Assembly (NCBI GenBank): GCA_037903475.1
Contig: JBAJFG010000472.1
Location: 682,001 to 746,000, forward strand
DNA length: 64,000 nucleotides
DNA from: Ancylostoma caninum
Lineage: Eukaryota; Nematoda; Chromadorea; Rhabditida; Ancylostomatidae
Direction: 5' to 3'
The notes below the pieces were generated by a model. It did no database searches. It saw nothing but the letters and a program-made list of their open reading frames with translations, and was not told the origin of the DNA. Shown here piece by piece: positions 20,804 to 31,395 of the stretch. Positions within the stretch are counted from its first letter, which is position 1, and each line of letters opens with the position of its first letter. A program made the position numbers and the translations under genes.

Positions 20804-22251
20804 GTGACGTATTTCTTTTTCTAGCTGTTTTTGCCCAGATTGTTATAATTCTTTATTCTCCACTTCGACTAACGTTTCGGCGATGTTGCCTTCGTCAGAG
20901 CCTGGAAGTCCCCGCACATCTTTTGAATACCAACATGTTTCTTGAGCGACTACGAAACACACGCCTTGAAGGAGAATGCATCGTGGAGTCCTTCGATGTG
21001 ACTTCTCTCTATACAAACATTCCGAACGATGCTGCGCTACAGGCCATCTTTGTGTTTCTCCACGAACATCAATTTTCCCTCAACATGTATGGGTTCAGTA
21101 TAAGGCTATTGATGACCCTACTAAGCGAGTGCCTTAACTGCTCCATTTTTCGCTGGGCTGGCCAATATTATAAGCAGATTAGAGGTCTCGCTATGGGACA
21201 AAGATTGGCGCCAATTCTGGCTATCGTTTTTATGTCTAAAGTGGAAAAGCCAGTGCTGGAGCGAAGACCTCTACTATACTGTCGATACATGGATGATTGT
21301 TGCATAATATGCCCGACTCAGACAGAAATGGACATATGCTTCAACGTCCTCAATCAACAGTTCCCACACATTAAATTCACCAAAGAGAAGCCCAAAGACA
21401 ACTGGCTGGCTTTTCTCAACGTACAGATATACTTGGCCCACGGGGGATATAAGACTAAGTGGTATCGCAAACCTACCAGTAAGAACATCCTCGTCCACTA
21501 CTTGTCCGCACACCCTGCCCAAGTAAAGAGAGCCATAGGGAACATGTATCGCACAGCCACAAGACTAACATCTGACGAACTGGAGCGAAAATGGTCAGTA
21601 GACTTGGCGAACCAAATTGCTGCGTCAAATGGCTATCCTACGAAGCAGAGTTCTCCACATCCCAGCTTTCAACGTAGTGCCCGTTCATCTGATGGCTTTG
21701 AAAAGATTCGTTTCCGTCTACCTTTTATCTCAGATGAAATGAGTAATGCGGTACGAAAAAGTCTCCGTAAAGCGGGTCTTCAAGATGTGGTGAGGGTTGT
21801 GGATATACCACCCACAAACCTCAAAAAGAAGCTAGTTCGCAATCGCGCGTACGATCGCCTCTGCAATACACCCGGATGCGTTATTTGTCCGAATGGAAGA
21901 CCTGGTGACTGTATGATGTCAGGGGTAATTTATCTGATCACCTGTCAATCTTGCGGGGACGAATACATAGGAGAAACGGGCCGCCCTCTCTGCATTCGAA
22001 TAAAAGAACATCTAGATGGGCTCAACAGATCAAGACCTTCCACCCCACTGGGAGCTCATCGCATATTGCGCCATGAAAACTCTACCATCCACGTAGGAGT
22101 CGCGATTTTGTCGTTGGAACCTGAGATCATAGCGCGAAAAACATTGGAAGCCTGCTGGATTGCCACCAAGAGCCCTAGAATGAATAGAAAAGATGAGTGT
22201 ATTACTATCACTAACGAGTTGGCCTTGTATCACAATCTTTGCGGATTCTGA
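20755..22251 (+). CDS. Penelope-like reverse transcriptase with GIY-YIG endonuclease
   Basis: The 498-codon frame begins in minisatellite and terminal-repeat sequence, so the first 45-50 codons are probably not native. RT motifs follow: SFDVTSLYTNIP (79-90), RGLAMGQRLAPILA (143-156), CRYMDDCCII (176-185, catalytic YMDD) and WLAFLNVQI (217-225). After a CxxxxCxxC cysteine cluster (370-378), the GIY-YIG domain has VIYLITC (391-397), CGDEYIGETGR (400-410), with candidate catalytic Arg in RIKEHL (415-420). RT plus C-terminal GIY-YIG is diagnostic of endonuclease-positive Penelope-like elements. The N-terminal part of the usual protein is missing, replaced by an inverted terminal repeat. The frame is otherwise undamaged, which suggests recent insertion. 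Confidence 0.9.
   Translation: MHQSRKGPIVEKKAGYGDVFLFLAVFAQIVIILYSPLRLTFRRCCLRQSLEVPAHLLNTNMFLERLRNTRLEGECIVESFDVTSLYTNIPNDAALQAIFVFLHEHQFSLNMYGFSIRLLMTLLSECLNCSIFRWAGQYYKQIRGLAMGQRLAPILAIVFMSKVEKPVLERRPLLYCRYMDDCCIICPTQTEMDICFNVLNQQFPHIKFTKEKPKDNWLAFLNVQIYLAHGGYKTKWYRKPTSKNILVHYLSAHPAQVKRAIGNMYRTATRLTSDELERKWSVDLANQIAASNGYPTKQSSPHPSFQRSARSSDGFEKIRFRLPFISDEMSNAVRKSLRKAGLQDVVRVVDIPPTNLKKKLVRNRAYDRLCNTPGCVICPNGRPGDCMMSGVIYLITCQSCGDEYIGETGRPLCIRIKEHLDGLNRSRPSTPLGAHRILRHENSTIHVGVAILSLEPEIIARKTLEACWIATKSPRMNRKDECITITNELALYHNLCGF
20804..20910 (-). repeat. Inverted terminal repeat (pLTR) of the Penelope element, left copy
   Basis: These 107 bases are the reverse complement of 22465-22572, with about one mismatch and one single-base length difference. 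The near identity fits a single recent insertion. Inverted 5' pseudo-LTR fragments are a known feature of Penelope-like elements. Confidence 0.9.
20867..20898 (-). ncRNA. Hammerhead ribozyme-like core in left pLTR
   Basis: On the minus strand: CTGACGA, stem II GGC(A)AC..ATCGCC, GAAAC, then GTTAGTC, which would place a GUC cleavage site after a very short stem III. One stem II pair is lost relative to the right copy. Hammerhead motifs in Penelope pLTRs are established; activity here is not shown. Confidence 0.6.
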
Positions 22252-22464
22252 TTCGATTATGGCAGATTGTTAAGGCACACTATAAAAGGCAGTAGGAGTA
22301 CAGTTTCCGGCAATTGCGGTCTGCCTTTCTACCATCTCTACTGCAACAAAGGTGAGCACTGGCCGGCTGTGTGTGCTTCGTTGTGTTTTTGATTTGCCTT
22401 GTGACTGAACTGTGTTCTCCAATGCGATGAGGCGTTTGAGAGGATGGTCATAAATGTTGCCTTC

Positions 22465-22572
22465 GACTTCCAGGCTCTGACGAAGGCGACATCGCCGAAA
22501 CGTTAGTCGAAGTGGAGAATAAAGAATTATAACAATCTGGGCAAAAAACAGCTAGAAAAAGAAATACGTCAC
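22465..22572 (+). repeat. Terminal repeat (pLTR) of the Penelope element, right copy
   Basis: Reverse complement of 20804-20910. It starts GACTTCCAGGCTCTGACG and ends AAGAAATACGTCAC. It lies about 210 bases after the stop codon of the RT/endonuclease frame. Confidence 0.9.
22477..22508 (+). ncRNA. Hammerhead ribozyme-like core in right pLTR
   Basis: CTGACGA (22477-22483), stem II AGGCGACATCGCC with GGCG/CGCC pairing (22484-22496), GAAAC (22497-22501) and GTTAGTC (22502-22508) give the conserved core with a one-pair stem III and a GUC site. A partial stem I can form between ACTTC upstream and GAAGT downstream, across an internal loop. Confidence 0.65.
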
Positions 22573-22617
22573 TAGAGTATGAATAATGCCAAGATTTAAA
22601 GAGAGTCGAACTTGGGA

Positions 22618-22860
22618 TCTGGCAGGATACGGGTTTATCGATGGGGAAAGGGTTCGCCGTGGTAGTGGGGAAAGCGCCGAGATAAGCGATGGATCGGGTC
22701 TGTGCTGGCCCAATAGTGGGAAGAACGCCAGGGTACAGGTGCACGATTGGAGAATGGGTCTGTCCTGATCCACTAGTAGGGAAAGCGCCAGGATACGGAT
22801 TCACGGATGGAGAATGGGTCGGCCGTGGTCCAATAGTGGGGAAAACGGCAAGATGCACAT
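22618..22860. repeat. 60-bp minisatellite, about four units
   Basis: Units with GGATACGGGTTTATCGATGG, GGCCCAATAGTGGGAA and AACGCCAGGGTACAGGT continue the array interrupted by the Penelope insertion. They are more diverged than those at 16105-16535. Confidence 0.75.
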
Positions 22861-23400
22861 CTGTCGGAGGAGTAGGGGCACGCTATGCGCTCATCCGTGT
22901 CTCAGACTACCACCTCTTTTTCCTCCCTGTACATTGAAGCAGAATCTCATCAGTTGGACTCTCTCAGTGATGTGAAGCTTGAATCGTTTTGGGTGATTAT
23001 TCGCACGGCATTGGTTACACTGTATTGTTCACAAGTACTAAAGCTATGTGAAAACTTCTGTGCAGAGTTGGGAGTGGCTGTTCATAACGGATCCATAGGC
23101 ATGTAAGAAATGTGACGGAAAAGAGTAGGTAGAATCATTGCATCGGAAATTAGCTTTACAGGTAGATGCGTGATCAAGAATTTGCAAGCACGGCTAGGAT
23201 CGCGAGAAGATTCGGAGCCCGACGTTGGCGAGGTAGCCAGACCCGTAGAATATACGCAATTTATAGAAAGGATTTTGTGTTTGAGCTCAGGTAATCATTA
23301 CTTTTGCTTATTTGCTAATTTCTAAGCATTTCGCATGTGTGAAGCTTTTGCACATACTTCAAGTGGCTGCCCCACCCCACTTTCTAGCGTCCCAAAGGGG
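22861..23400. other. No supported gene
   Basis: Short open frames only; no motif, RNA gene or repeat that I can name. Confidence 0.4.
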
Positions 23401-24035
23401 CGCTAGTTGAATAAATGGTATAATTGAACAGTGTCCGATAATCAATGCAGCTTAAAAAAATAATGCCTCGTCTAATGAAAGCGACAGCCGATTATCATTG
23501 CAGTGTTTCAAATGTTATCTCATTTGCCGAGAATGGTCAACAATTGCGTTTCTGCTATAGTGACCACATTCGAGAAATGGCCTGGATTTATCAATTATCC
23601 GAATTTATCCAAACCATTCGAACGAACCGTTTATTCTCGACATTCCATAAGTGTTCAAACTTAATTTTTCCCGAATTTCCAGTTCGTGTTTCTGTATCTA
23701 TCACTGCGATCACCCATGGGAACGCATTAACGTACTAAAACTCACTCCACACCTGGGCTTGTATACATCGATGGAGGTGTGGGTGAATTCATACTCATGA
23801 ATAGCAGTTGCGTATAGACATCGTCACGCATGGGTGAATATACATATAGATGGGTGCCTGGCGTTGTCTATACCCAGACTCTTCCCACGGGTAGGCGTAC
23901 TTATGGGAGTTGACCATTCGCTACAACGCATTTGCATTTGATAGCATTAGAACTGATCTGCACTGTCCATGCATTGTCGCTTTGAATGGAAAAGGTATGA
24001 TTTTTACTAAGCTGCATTGATTATGTTTAAGAACG
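23400..24035. repeat. Dispersed repeat, second copy at 26010-26365
   Basis: The part from about 23680 (GTTAACGTACTAAAACTCACT, ATACATCGATGGAGGTG, GTCTATACCCAG and GACCATTCGCTACAACGCATT) recurs at 26010-26365 in the same orientation. Both copies end in GGTATGATTTTTACTAAGC, which is also present inverted near 18625 and 23450. The pair forms the outer edge of successive E-containing units. Confidence 0.65.
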
Positions 24036-24198
24036 ACCAAGCTTGGGTAATTTGTCCCGTCGTCAAAGTTTTACATTCAATGCAGGGTTTGAAATTCAGA
24101 GTGGAATGTCTTCGGGAGCACTGACGTTATTTTGCTAACTGGTAGCTACTAACAATAACCACGCAATGAATTCTCAAAAAGTTTACTGCTGTAACTGA

Positions 24199-24844
24199 TC
24201 AGTTGATCACAAACTCCGGCTTGCCTCCGCATTTTATTTCGATTCGAGTGATGAACTTTGCTTGGCTTTTCGCTCCATGTGCAAAGTTGTTCACCTAGAA
24301 AACTCACTATTACTGCAATTGTGTCCAAACATATAGACGGCTCTAGGATCAGATCCATATTGAGGATGCATCACCTCAGAGCCATTTTCAGTAAGAATTA
24401 AAATAACGTGCCTCATCGCAGTCAGCGCCTAACACAGTGTAGGCGACAGCGAACTTGCCGCCCACGTTGGTCACAGCCTCCCGCACCAAATCCCGGTTGT
24501 AGACGATTTCTTTGGACTTGCAGTAGTCGCTCAGCTGGAACCAAGACACTGTTCCTCCTCACTGGCTGATTATAGACACCCACCATAGCTCTCATCGTCT
24601 TCAAGTGTGCGTCGTTCAACGATGGGTTGTACTTCTGGTTGGTGACCACCGTTGCGTGCACCTCCTCGACCTCGCGTTTTCCAGTTCCATTTGGTGGTGG
24701 TTCGATGGGCTTAGTGGTGGTAGCCGGAGCGCAGGCCTTGAGACAGGTATTTATATCATTCTCCCACCAATTTTAACAACTCAAACGTACCTGTACTGGG
24801 CCGAGGACTGCAGGGATTACAACAAGGACGAGAAGAAGAGCCAT
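24199..24844 (-). CDS. E2: secreted 141-residue protein, unrecognised family (4 exons)
   Basis: Exons are 24844-24791, 24736-24584, 24534-24412 and 24294-24199 (stop TGA), in phase 0 throughout. The signal peptide reads MALLLVLVVIPAVLGPVQ. The cysteine positions and the C-terminus KCGGKPEFVIN equal E1. Intron 2 is again 49 bp, and intron 3 again begins GCACGT instead of GT and ends TTCTAG. Coding differences from E1 are few, so duplication is recent or the sequence is constrained. Function unknown; secretion is inferred from the signal peptide. Confidence 0.75.
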
Positions 24845-24884
24845 TTTGTTGTCGGTGTTGCTGTGCTCTCTCGACTGCACACGC

Positions 24885-24891
24885 TTTTATA
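24885..24891 (-). promoter_or_regulatory. TATA box of E2
   Basis: TATAAAA on the minus strand, 41 bases before the start codon, in the conserved block TCGTATAAAAGCGTGTGCAG. Confidence 0.6.
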
Positions 24892-25194
24892 CGACTCGAC
24901 AGCGTGGGTTGTATGGCAAAGGTGTTTTCTCAGGGCAGGTAATAGCTACAGCCTTTGAATTTCCAATGGTGATGCTCGGTAAACTTTCCACGTGTGATTA
25001 GCAATAGACAGGGGTTTCGATTTCCATCTATTCTTTTGGAACTATCATGAGAATTAGAGAAAGCTCAAGTCACACAAACAGCTGTAAAACACATTCATCA
25101 CCATGTTCGTCCGCAAGCAGGCTGTCAACAGTACACCAATCATTGTACAGCACCACGGTCCTGCTAGCCCTTTTTCTGGCTAAGTACCTTGCAT

Positions 25195-25310
25195 TCCGAC
25201 CAGGCATGTGCGGAAGTAAAATCTCAAATCCCGTAAAACGTAGAACGGAAGGCCTAAATGGGCGGAAAACGGAAAGTGTGAAGAGATAAAGGAAAATTTT
25301 GCTCAAGCAT
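25195..25310. repeat. CGTAAAAC / GGCGGAAAACGG dispersed repeat
   Basis: TGCGGAAGTAAAATCTCAAA, CCCGTAAAACGTAGAACGG and GGCGGAAAACGGAAAG also occur at 29945-30015 and, rearranged, at 34380-34490. It lies at the same place in each E unit, so it was carried by the duplication. Confidence 0.55.
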
Positions 25311-25364
25311 AGGTTTGTGACCAAAAGTCCTCTTTAGTGTTGGATTTGCTAGATATCTTCTGAA

Positions 25365-25632
25365 CAGTGGCAGACGCAGAAAGTGGGCGGGAGGGGGGGG
25401 GGGGGCGTGGAAAAAAAGAGGGGTCTCCGCTGTTTTGGGGACCCAGACGGAAAATAAAATTAATAAAAATATTAACTATAATAATTAATATTAGTAAAAA
25501 TTTTATCAAGAATAATAATAAAAACAAACAATTGAAATTAAACCAATACATGATTTCTATTTGTATGTAAAGTAATTCCAAAAATTTGGGGACCCATTCT
25601 CCTGCCCCCCTCCCCTCCTTCGTCCGCCACCG
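25365..25632. mobile_element. hAT MITE with 8-bp duplication
   Basis: The ends CAGTGGCAGACGCAG and CGTCCGCCACCG are inverted. CTTCTGAA is duplicated at 25357-25364 and 25633-25640. The homologous position in the next unit, 30083-30090, has one CTTCTGAA and no insert. The 268-bp interior has GGGGTCTCCGC, GGGGACCCAGACGG and an AT-rich centre, and a run of at least ten G near 25393. Confidence 0.85.
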
Positions 25633-25984
25633 CTTCTGAATGAGCATAGACAATGACTCTTCCAAGTAATTAGGAAACTTCATCCACTGGTGGTACGTAC
25701 TTCAGACGCCTAGAATATAGGTAGATCGAGGAGCAACCGGCCATGAGAGATTATCAGAGTCATGTAATCAATAAGCATCTTTTTCACTTGACGTTCAAGT
25801 ATACGAGAACCTGTAAAGTGTCAAAAGTGCAGAAACGATATCATGTATTGTTCCGCAAGAATGCTTAATGCTCTTGTCAGAAAGACAAGAAGTGCAGTCC
25901 GGTTAGCAGAAAACATTACCGTAATTTGTGAGCATAATTGGTCTGAACCACTCTCAACGTGAACTCAAAATCGGCGCTGATACG

Positions 25985-26013
25985 TGGTTCGACGTTTGGT
26001 AGACGTCGAACCA
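25985..26013. repeat. Perfect 11-bp hairpin
   Basis: TGGTTCGACGT and its exact reverse complement, separated by TTGGTAG. No further context explains it. Confidence 0.6.
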
Positions 26014-26384
26014 CCAATTTTCCAATTCAAGTTCCTGTATCTATCATTACGATCACCCATAAAAACGCGTTAACGTACTAAAACTCACTCTATACTTGGG
26101 CCTGTATACATTGATGGAGGTGTGGGTAAATTCATACTCATGGATACCAGTTGCGTAGACATCGTCACGCATGGGTAAATATATAGATGGGTGCCTGGCG
26201 TTGTCTATACCCAGCAACTTCCCACGGGTAGGCATTCTATAGGAGTTGACCATTCGCTACAATGCATTTGCATTTGTTAGCATTAGAACTGATCTGCACT
26301 GTTCATCCACTGACACTTTGAATTGAAAAGGTATGATTTTTACTAAGCTGCATTGATTGTGTCACACTGTCCCAAAAACCGCGA

Positions 26385-27600
26385 GAACTTTCCTTACAAT
26401 CTTATATCTTCGCCTTCTGTCGCTTACAATGAGGCTGCCATGGAAGACGATAGCTTCGGAAATCATTGCCGTTGTTCATGGAGAAGTTGTCATAAATGAA
26501 CTTTTTTTTTGCAGTATCGCGCATTACAGTTAACTCCTCAGGACAGAAAGCCCTGAGCTATATTAAATCCGCTATTACGAGATGAGATTCGTTCTCTGAT
26601 TTTTTTGTCTATCTTTTGCAGCAGCAAGACAACTAGTAACCTTTACAAATAGCATCCTGGTTCCTCTGTCTTGGTTGCCTTGCACCTGCAGTCGGCAATA
26701 CTGTTAGAAAGAACGCTGAAGTTATAATTTATAATTTAGCAACATTCCAAAAACAAAGGAGGCTTCGATTCAGTCATATTTAACATTGCAACCACTGAGA
26801 AGAGTGCGACAATTTGATCGATTTCAATTAGGGCAATACAATATCGGATTGCGTGAGGGAGAGAAGATTCTGTAGAGTAGAAAACGTTTCAAAAATATCA
26901 TTATGGCCAGTTCCTCATTTTAACAGAATGGGAATTTTTCACTGTTAAGGTTGTGCGAAGTCCGCATAAGCCAACACGATAGCTGTTATTGCTTCAAAGC
27001 ATATAAGCAGGTGAGCTCTGTTTCCTTGGTGTGTCATGATTTGTGCCGAATCTAGAAGGATCTACTCCTTCCTTTTCTGTTTCTGATCAAATTGGCGAGA
27101 ATTGGCGTCATCATAGAGTCGTTTACCCCATAAAAATTTGTGCCCCTGATCGTATCGCAAAATCCACTTTTGCCTTCTTAGGCCCTGACTTTCCAGGTTA
27201 CTGAAGCGATGACATGGCCTTCCTAACCCGTGATCTTAACTTGGCGTGCACTTCGTTTGGAGCTGGTGAGTCAAGCAGTGTACTAGTGATCACAATAGCG
27301 CGAGCTCCTTCAATACAGCATTTGTGAAGAAATGGGGCAGGTGTCAACTGCTCGCGGCCGTAGTCTCGCTCGAGAGGAGACTGAAGAAGTACATCAAGGC
27401 CAAAAAAGACGACTTCGAGCAGCACCTTTGTGATGGAGGATAATGCTCGCATTAGATAGATAATTGACACGATGTACATATCTAACAGCAACCCTCAGTG
27501 CAGTGCAATTTTAGATGGAGCTACATTTCGTTCCCGGTCTTGCTCTGCATTAAGAAATTACATATTTAGAAGTGGAGGCAGATATATGACTAATACTGCC
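26385..27600 (+). pseudogene. Decayed T gene copy D
   Basis: The segment aligns, inverted, with copy B from about 13075 to about 11570. Exon 2 is recognisable from 26515 (acceptor TTTTGCAG, then VSRITVNSSGQKAL), but it is about 16 bases short and its donor is ATGAGA instead of GTGAGA. Exon 1 is absent. Alignment ends near 27600, just before exon 3 would begin. It cannot encode the protein. Confidence 0.7.
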
Positions 27601-28230
27601 CTCAGCAAATCATAATACACGACGATAGAGATCCACGGTTTGTCTTATTTGCACAGGTAATGCCTATTTCGACAATTTATGCTAGATTTTTTTTGCCTTA
27701 CGTGTCAAATTAAGCATGAAAAATTAACACCACTTAGGTTCATGTATGTATGCTGAACGCATACTATTACATTTACATTCTTCTGTGCTACACAACAACG
27801 TAAATCAAAATAAGTAACGTGGAACGCAAGAGATGAAGGTGGATACACCCTCCGCTGAGGGTCAATCCCCAAAGTGAGTGGAAATCAGTACGCAAGGATG
27901 GAAACAGCACTCTGACATTAACAGCAGGTTGCCTGTTCCACCAGACTTCTGTTCGTACTAGTCCGGAGCTTTGCGGACATAGAACTTATTTTCAATGGCG
28001 AAATATCGCGAAACATGTGAGAAACTCAATAGAAGGGGATGGTGTTTTTCAAGGACCTGGTATTTCTCTTAGATTCAGTAGCATCCTGGAACAAGAACAC
28101 TACACCCCAATACCTTGCTTAGGAACGACTATGCTTGGATAATTTGTCTCGTGGTCAAAGTCTTACATTCAGTGTAGGGTTTGAAATTCAGATTGGAATG
28201 TCTTCGGGAGCACTGACGTTATTTTGTTAA
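27601..28230. other. 3' flank of E3, no gene
   Basis: Between the broken T copy and E3. The last 100 bases or so (AGTCTTACATTCAGTG, GTTTGAAATTCAGATTGG and TCGGGAGCACTGACG) match the flank of E2 near 24070-24140. No coding sequence is supported. Confidence 0.5.
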
Positions 28231-28290
28231 CTGGTAGCTACCAACAGTAACCACGCAATGAATTCTCAAAAAGTTTACTGCTGTAACTGA

Positions 28291-28922
28291 TCAATTGATC
28301 ACAAACTCCGGCTTGCCTCCGCATTTGATTTCGATTCGAGTGATGAACTTTGCTTGGCTCTTCGCTCCATTTGCAAAGTTGTTCACCTAGAAAACTCACT
28401 ATTACTGCGATTCTGGCTAGACATTTAGACGGCTCTAGGATCAGATTCATCGTGAGGATGCATTAGATAGGAATTAAAATAACGCGCCTCATCGCAGTCA
28501 GCGCCTAATACAGTGTATGCGACAGCGAACTTGCCGCCCACGTTGGTCACAGCCTCCCGCACCAAATCCCGGTTGTAGACGATTTCTTTGGACTTGCAGT
28601 AGTCGCTGAGCTGGAAACAAGACACTGTTCCTCCTCACTGGCTGATTATAGACACCCACCATAGCTCTCATTGTCTTCAAGTGTGCGTCGTTCAACGATG
28701 GGTTGTACTTCTGGTTGGTGACCACCGTTGCGTGCACCTCCTCGACCTCGCGTTTTCTTGTTCCATTTGGTGGTGGTTCGATGGGCTTAGTGGTGGTAGC
28801 CGGAGCGCAGGCCTTGAGAGAGTGATATTTATGTTACTCTGATCACCAATTTTAACAACTTAACGTACCTGTACTGGGCCGAGGACTGCAAGGATTGCAA
28901 CAAGGACGAGAAGAAGAGCCAT
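28291..28922 (-). CDS. E3: secreted 141-residue protein, unrecognised family (4 exons)
   Basis: Exons are 28922-28869, 28812-28660, 28610-28488 and 28386-28291 (stop TGA). The signal peptide is MALLLVLVAILAVLGPVQ. Substitutions relative to E1 include Glu for Asp after RKR and FANGAKSQ for FAHGAKSQ. Intron 2 is 49 bp; intron 3 has donor GCGCGT and is 15 bp shorter than in E1 (101 against 117 bp), yet the GC donor and TTCTAG acceptor are retained. The frame across all four exons is intact. Function unknown. Confidence 0.75.
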
Positions 28923-28960
28923 TTTGTTGTCGGATGCTGTGCTCTCTCGACTGCACACGC

Positions 28961-28967
28961 TTTTATA
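28961..28967 (-). promoter_or_regulatory. TATA box of E3
   Basis: TATAAAA on the minus strand, 39 bases before the ATG, in the same conserved block as the other E genes. Confidence 0.6.
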
Positions 28968-29224
28968 CGACTTGACAGCGTGGGTTGTATGGGAAAAGTG
29001 TTTTCTCAGTGAAGGTAATAGCTACAGCCTTTGAATTTTCAATGTTGATGCTCGGTAAACTTTCCACGTGTGATTAGCAATGTAGACAGAGTTTCGATTT
29101 CCCTCTATTCTCTTGGAACTATCATGAGAATTAGAGAAAGCTCAAGTCACACAAACAGCTGTAAAACACATTCATCACCATGTTCGGCCGCAAGCAAGCA
29201 GTCAACAGTACACCAATCAGGAAT

Positions 29225-29890
29225 GCCGAGAATCATCGAAAGTCAAACATGGCAACTGTTAACTAGTCGAGCTCTTTTGATCCTCTTCATTGGATTTTTC
29301 TCGAGAAGTTGAGCGTTCATCATCCTTAAAAACTAGCACTTAAGCATGTAAAACATTACTGGTCCATAACTCTTGAGCCTTATTTCAGCAAATTCTCAGA
29401 GTCTTTCACATCCACATTTGTTCCATTCAACCTAATCGATTATCACTCCGTCGCCCAGATGAGGAAAGGAGTCCCAGATCAGCACTGTGCTTGCAGATGT
29501 ACTTTACGATACAATGTCGTTAGATCGCCCCCTCCCCAATAGTTGCTTTGGTAATATTGATATCTCGTAAATAAGAATACCTAGCCTTATTACCTAGTCG
29601 ACTAGAATACTAGTCGAACGAACCACAAAGCACATATGAAATGAATTGGTGTTCCTTCCAAATATTCATTTTTTAATGACGGAATAAGGAAAAGACTCTG
29701 TTTTTCCCCGTCTCGCTCAGAAATCTAAGTGTACGTGCATTTCAAATCCGATTTTAATTCAGTGGTCTAATTCCTCTCCGTAAAGGTAATGACGCATATG
29801 CAAAAGCTGGTACAGCTTCGACACAATTTCCTACGCTCTCAGAATCCCTCCCATCTTTCCATTCCCTCTCCAGCCAACTTCTAGCCCGCA
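29225..29890. other. Segment without counterpart in the E2 unit
   Basis: The E2 unit passes directly from ACAGTACACCAATCA to the CCTGCTAGCCC block (25125-25175). Here about 665 bases intervene. Part of the start (GGAATGCCGAGAAT) is also present next to E4, so E2 more likely lost the segment than E3 gained it. No gene or terminal repeat seen. Confidence 0.5.
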
Positions 29891-30399
29891 ACTACAGCTC
29901 ACGGCCCTGCCAGCGCTTCTTTGGTTAAGTACCTTGCATTCCAACCAGGCATGTACGGAAGTAAAATCTTAAATCTCGTCAAACGTAAAACAGAAGGCCT
30001 AAGATTGGCGGAAAACGGAAAATTCTGCTGAAACATAGGGTTGGGACCAAAAGTCCTCTTTAGCATTGGATTTTCCAGCTATCTTCTGAATGAGCATAAA
30101 CGATTACTCTTTCAAGTAATTGAGTAACTTCATATACACTGATGGTACATACTTCAAACGCCTAGAATATAGGTACATCGAGAAGCATTTATCCTTCAAC
30201 CGGCCATGAGAGATTATCAAAGTCGTATAATCAATAAGCGTCTTTCTCACTGAAATTCGACATTACAGATGTCTTTATTGAGGCATTCCGAACAAAATTT
30301 CAGAGAGGAAAATAACGGAAAAATTTTGGTATTCTACCATGGTTTCGTATATGGCTAGCTGGAGTCAAGCAAGAACATATCACTACAAAAATTGGACGA

Positions 30400-31395
30400 A
30401 AACATGATTTGCTGACTATTTGATATGCTGGTTTCTTAGATCATTCTATCTGTCTCGAAGCTCCGCGGAAATTCCGAAGCTACTTTTTTCTCTGCGTTTC
30501 CATTCGGAACTTCCGCCGAACTTGGGCGGAACTTCCGAAAAAATTGACGTGTGACGTCATATTTCCGTGGAAGTTCCGAGAATCAGGCTCCAATAGTAAA
30601 TCAGGCTTCGTGGAAGTTCCGAAAATCGGCAAGCTCCGCCGAAGTTCCGAAGTTTGTCTGGGTAAGTTTGCGTTGAGAAGAAAGGGTTCTTGTAGAGCAG
30701 AAAGAAGTTTCAAAGAGATAGTTGCTGCACTACCTCCTCAGTCTCATTTTTAATGGAATTTTTCACTGTTAGGATTGCGCGAAATCTGCATAGGCCAATT
30801 GCCAATTGCTGCCGTTGCTTCAAAGCATCTCGTAAGTCAGTGGTAAGCAGGTGAGTTCTGTTTCTTTCGTCTGTCATGGTTTGTGCAAAAACTAGGAGGA
30901 TCTGCTCCCCCATTTTTTTTGTTTGTGATAAAGCTGGCGAAAATTGCTATCATCCCCTCACCCCGGGACAAAATCGTGTCTCTGATCGCGTCAGTAAACT
31001 AAATCTTCAATAATAAAGGATGATGCTTGCATGAAACAGGTAGTCAATACAATGTCGCATTATCTTACGTTCTTGGGATGGGCTGTTGCAGTTCCGTTCT
31101 GGATTACCCCACATTTCCGGTTTTACACTGCATTAAAGAGTTACATATTTAGATAAGGCACGATGTATACGATCACTAACGTCGTACGTCAATTCCCATG
31201 CATGTGTCGTGTGGTTCTCAACTAGAAGTAGGCAAAAGCTACCTTGTGGGTAAGTGCAAAGAATCAGTGGAATCAAAAACAACTACTCCAGAACATCGTT
31301 TAGGTTACAACAGCCGATTCTATTTTGTGAGGGACCTCGATACGATTACAGAGGATGTGAAAAAGCTGTTGAAATTTGATCTTAAGAAAAACTAG
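30400..31395 (+). pseudogene. Decayed T gene copy C (exon 3 with stop)
   Basis: Sequence from 30400 aligns inverted with copy B (12550 onward) and keeps most of exon 3, through SCGSQLEVGKSYLVGKC to FVRDLDTIT, ending about 31395. The acceptor corresponding to GCGCAG is destroyed, and a TAA lies five codons into the exon. Exons 1 and 2 are missing, because homology starts inside intron 2. It is a truncated pseudogene. Confidence 0.8.
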
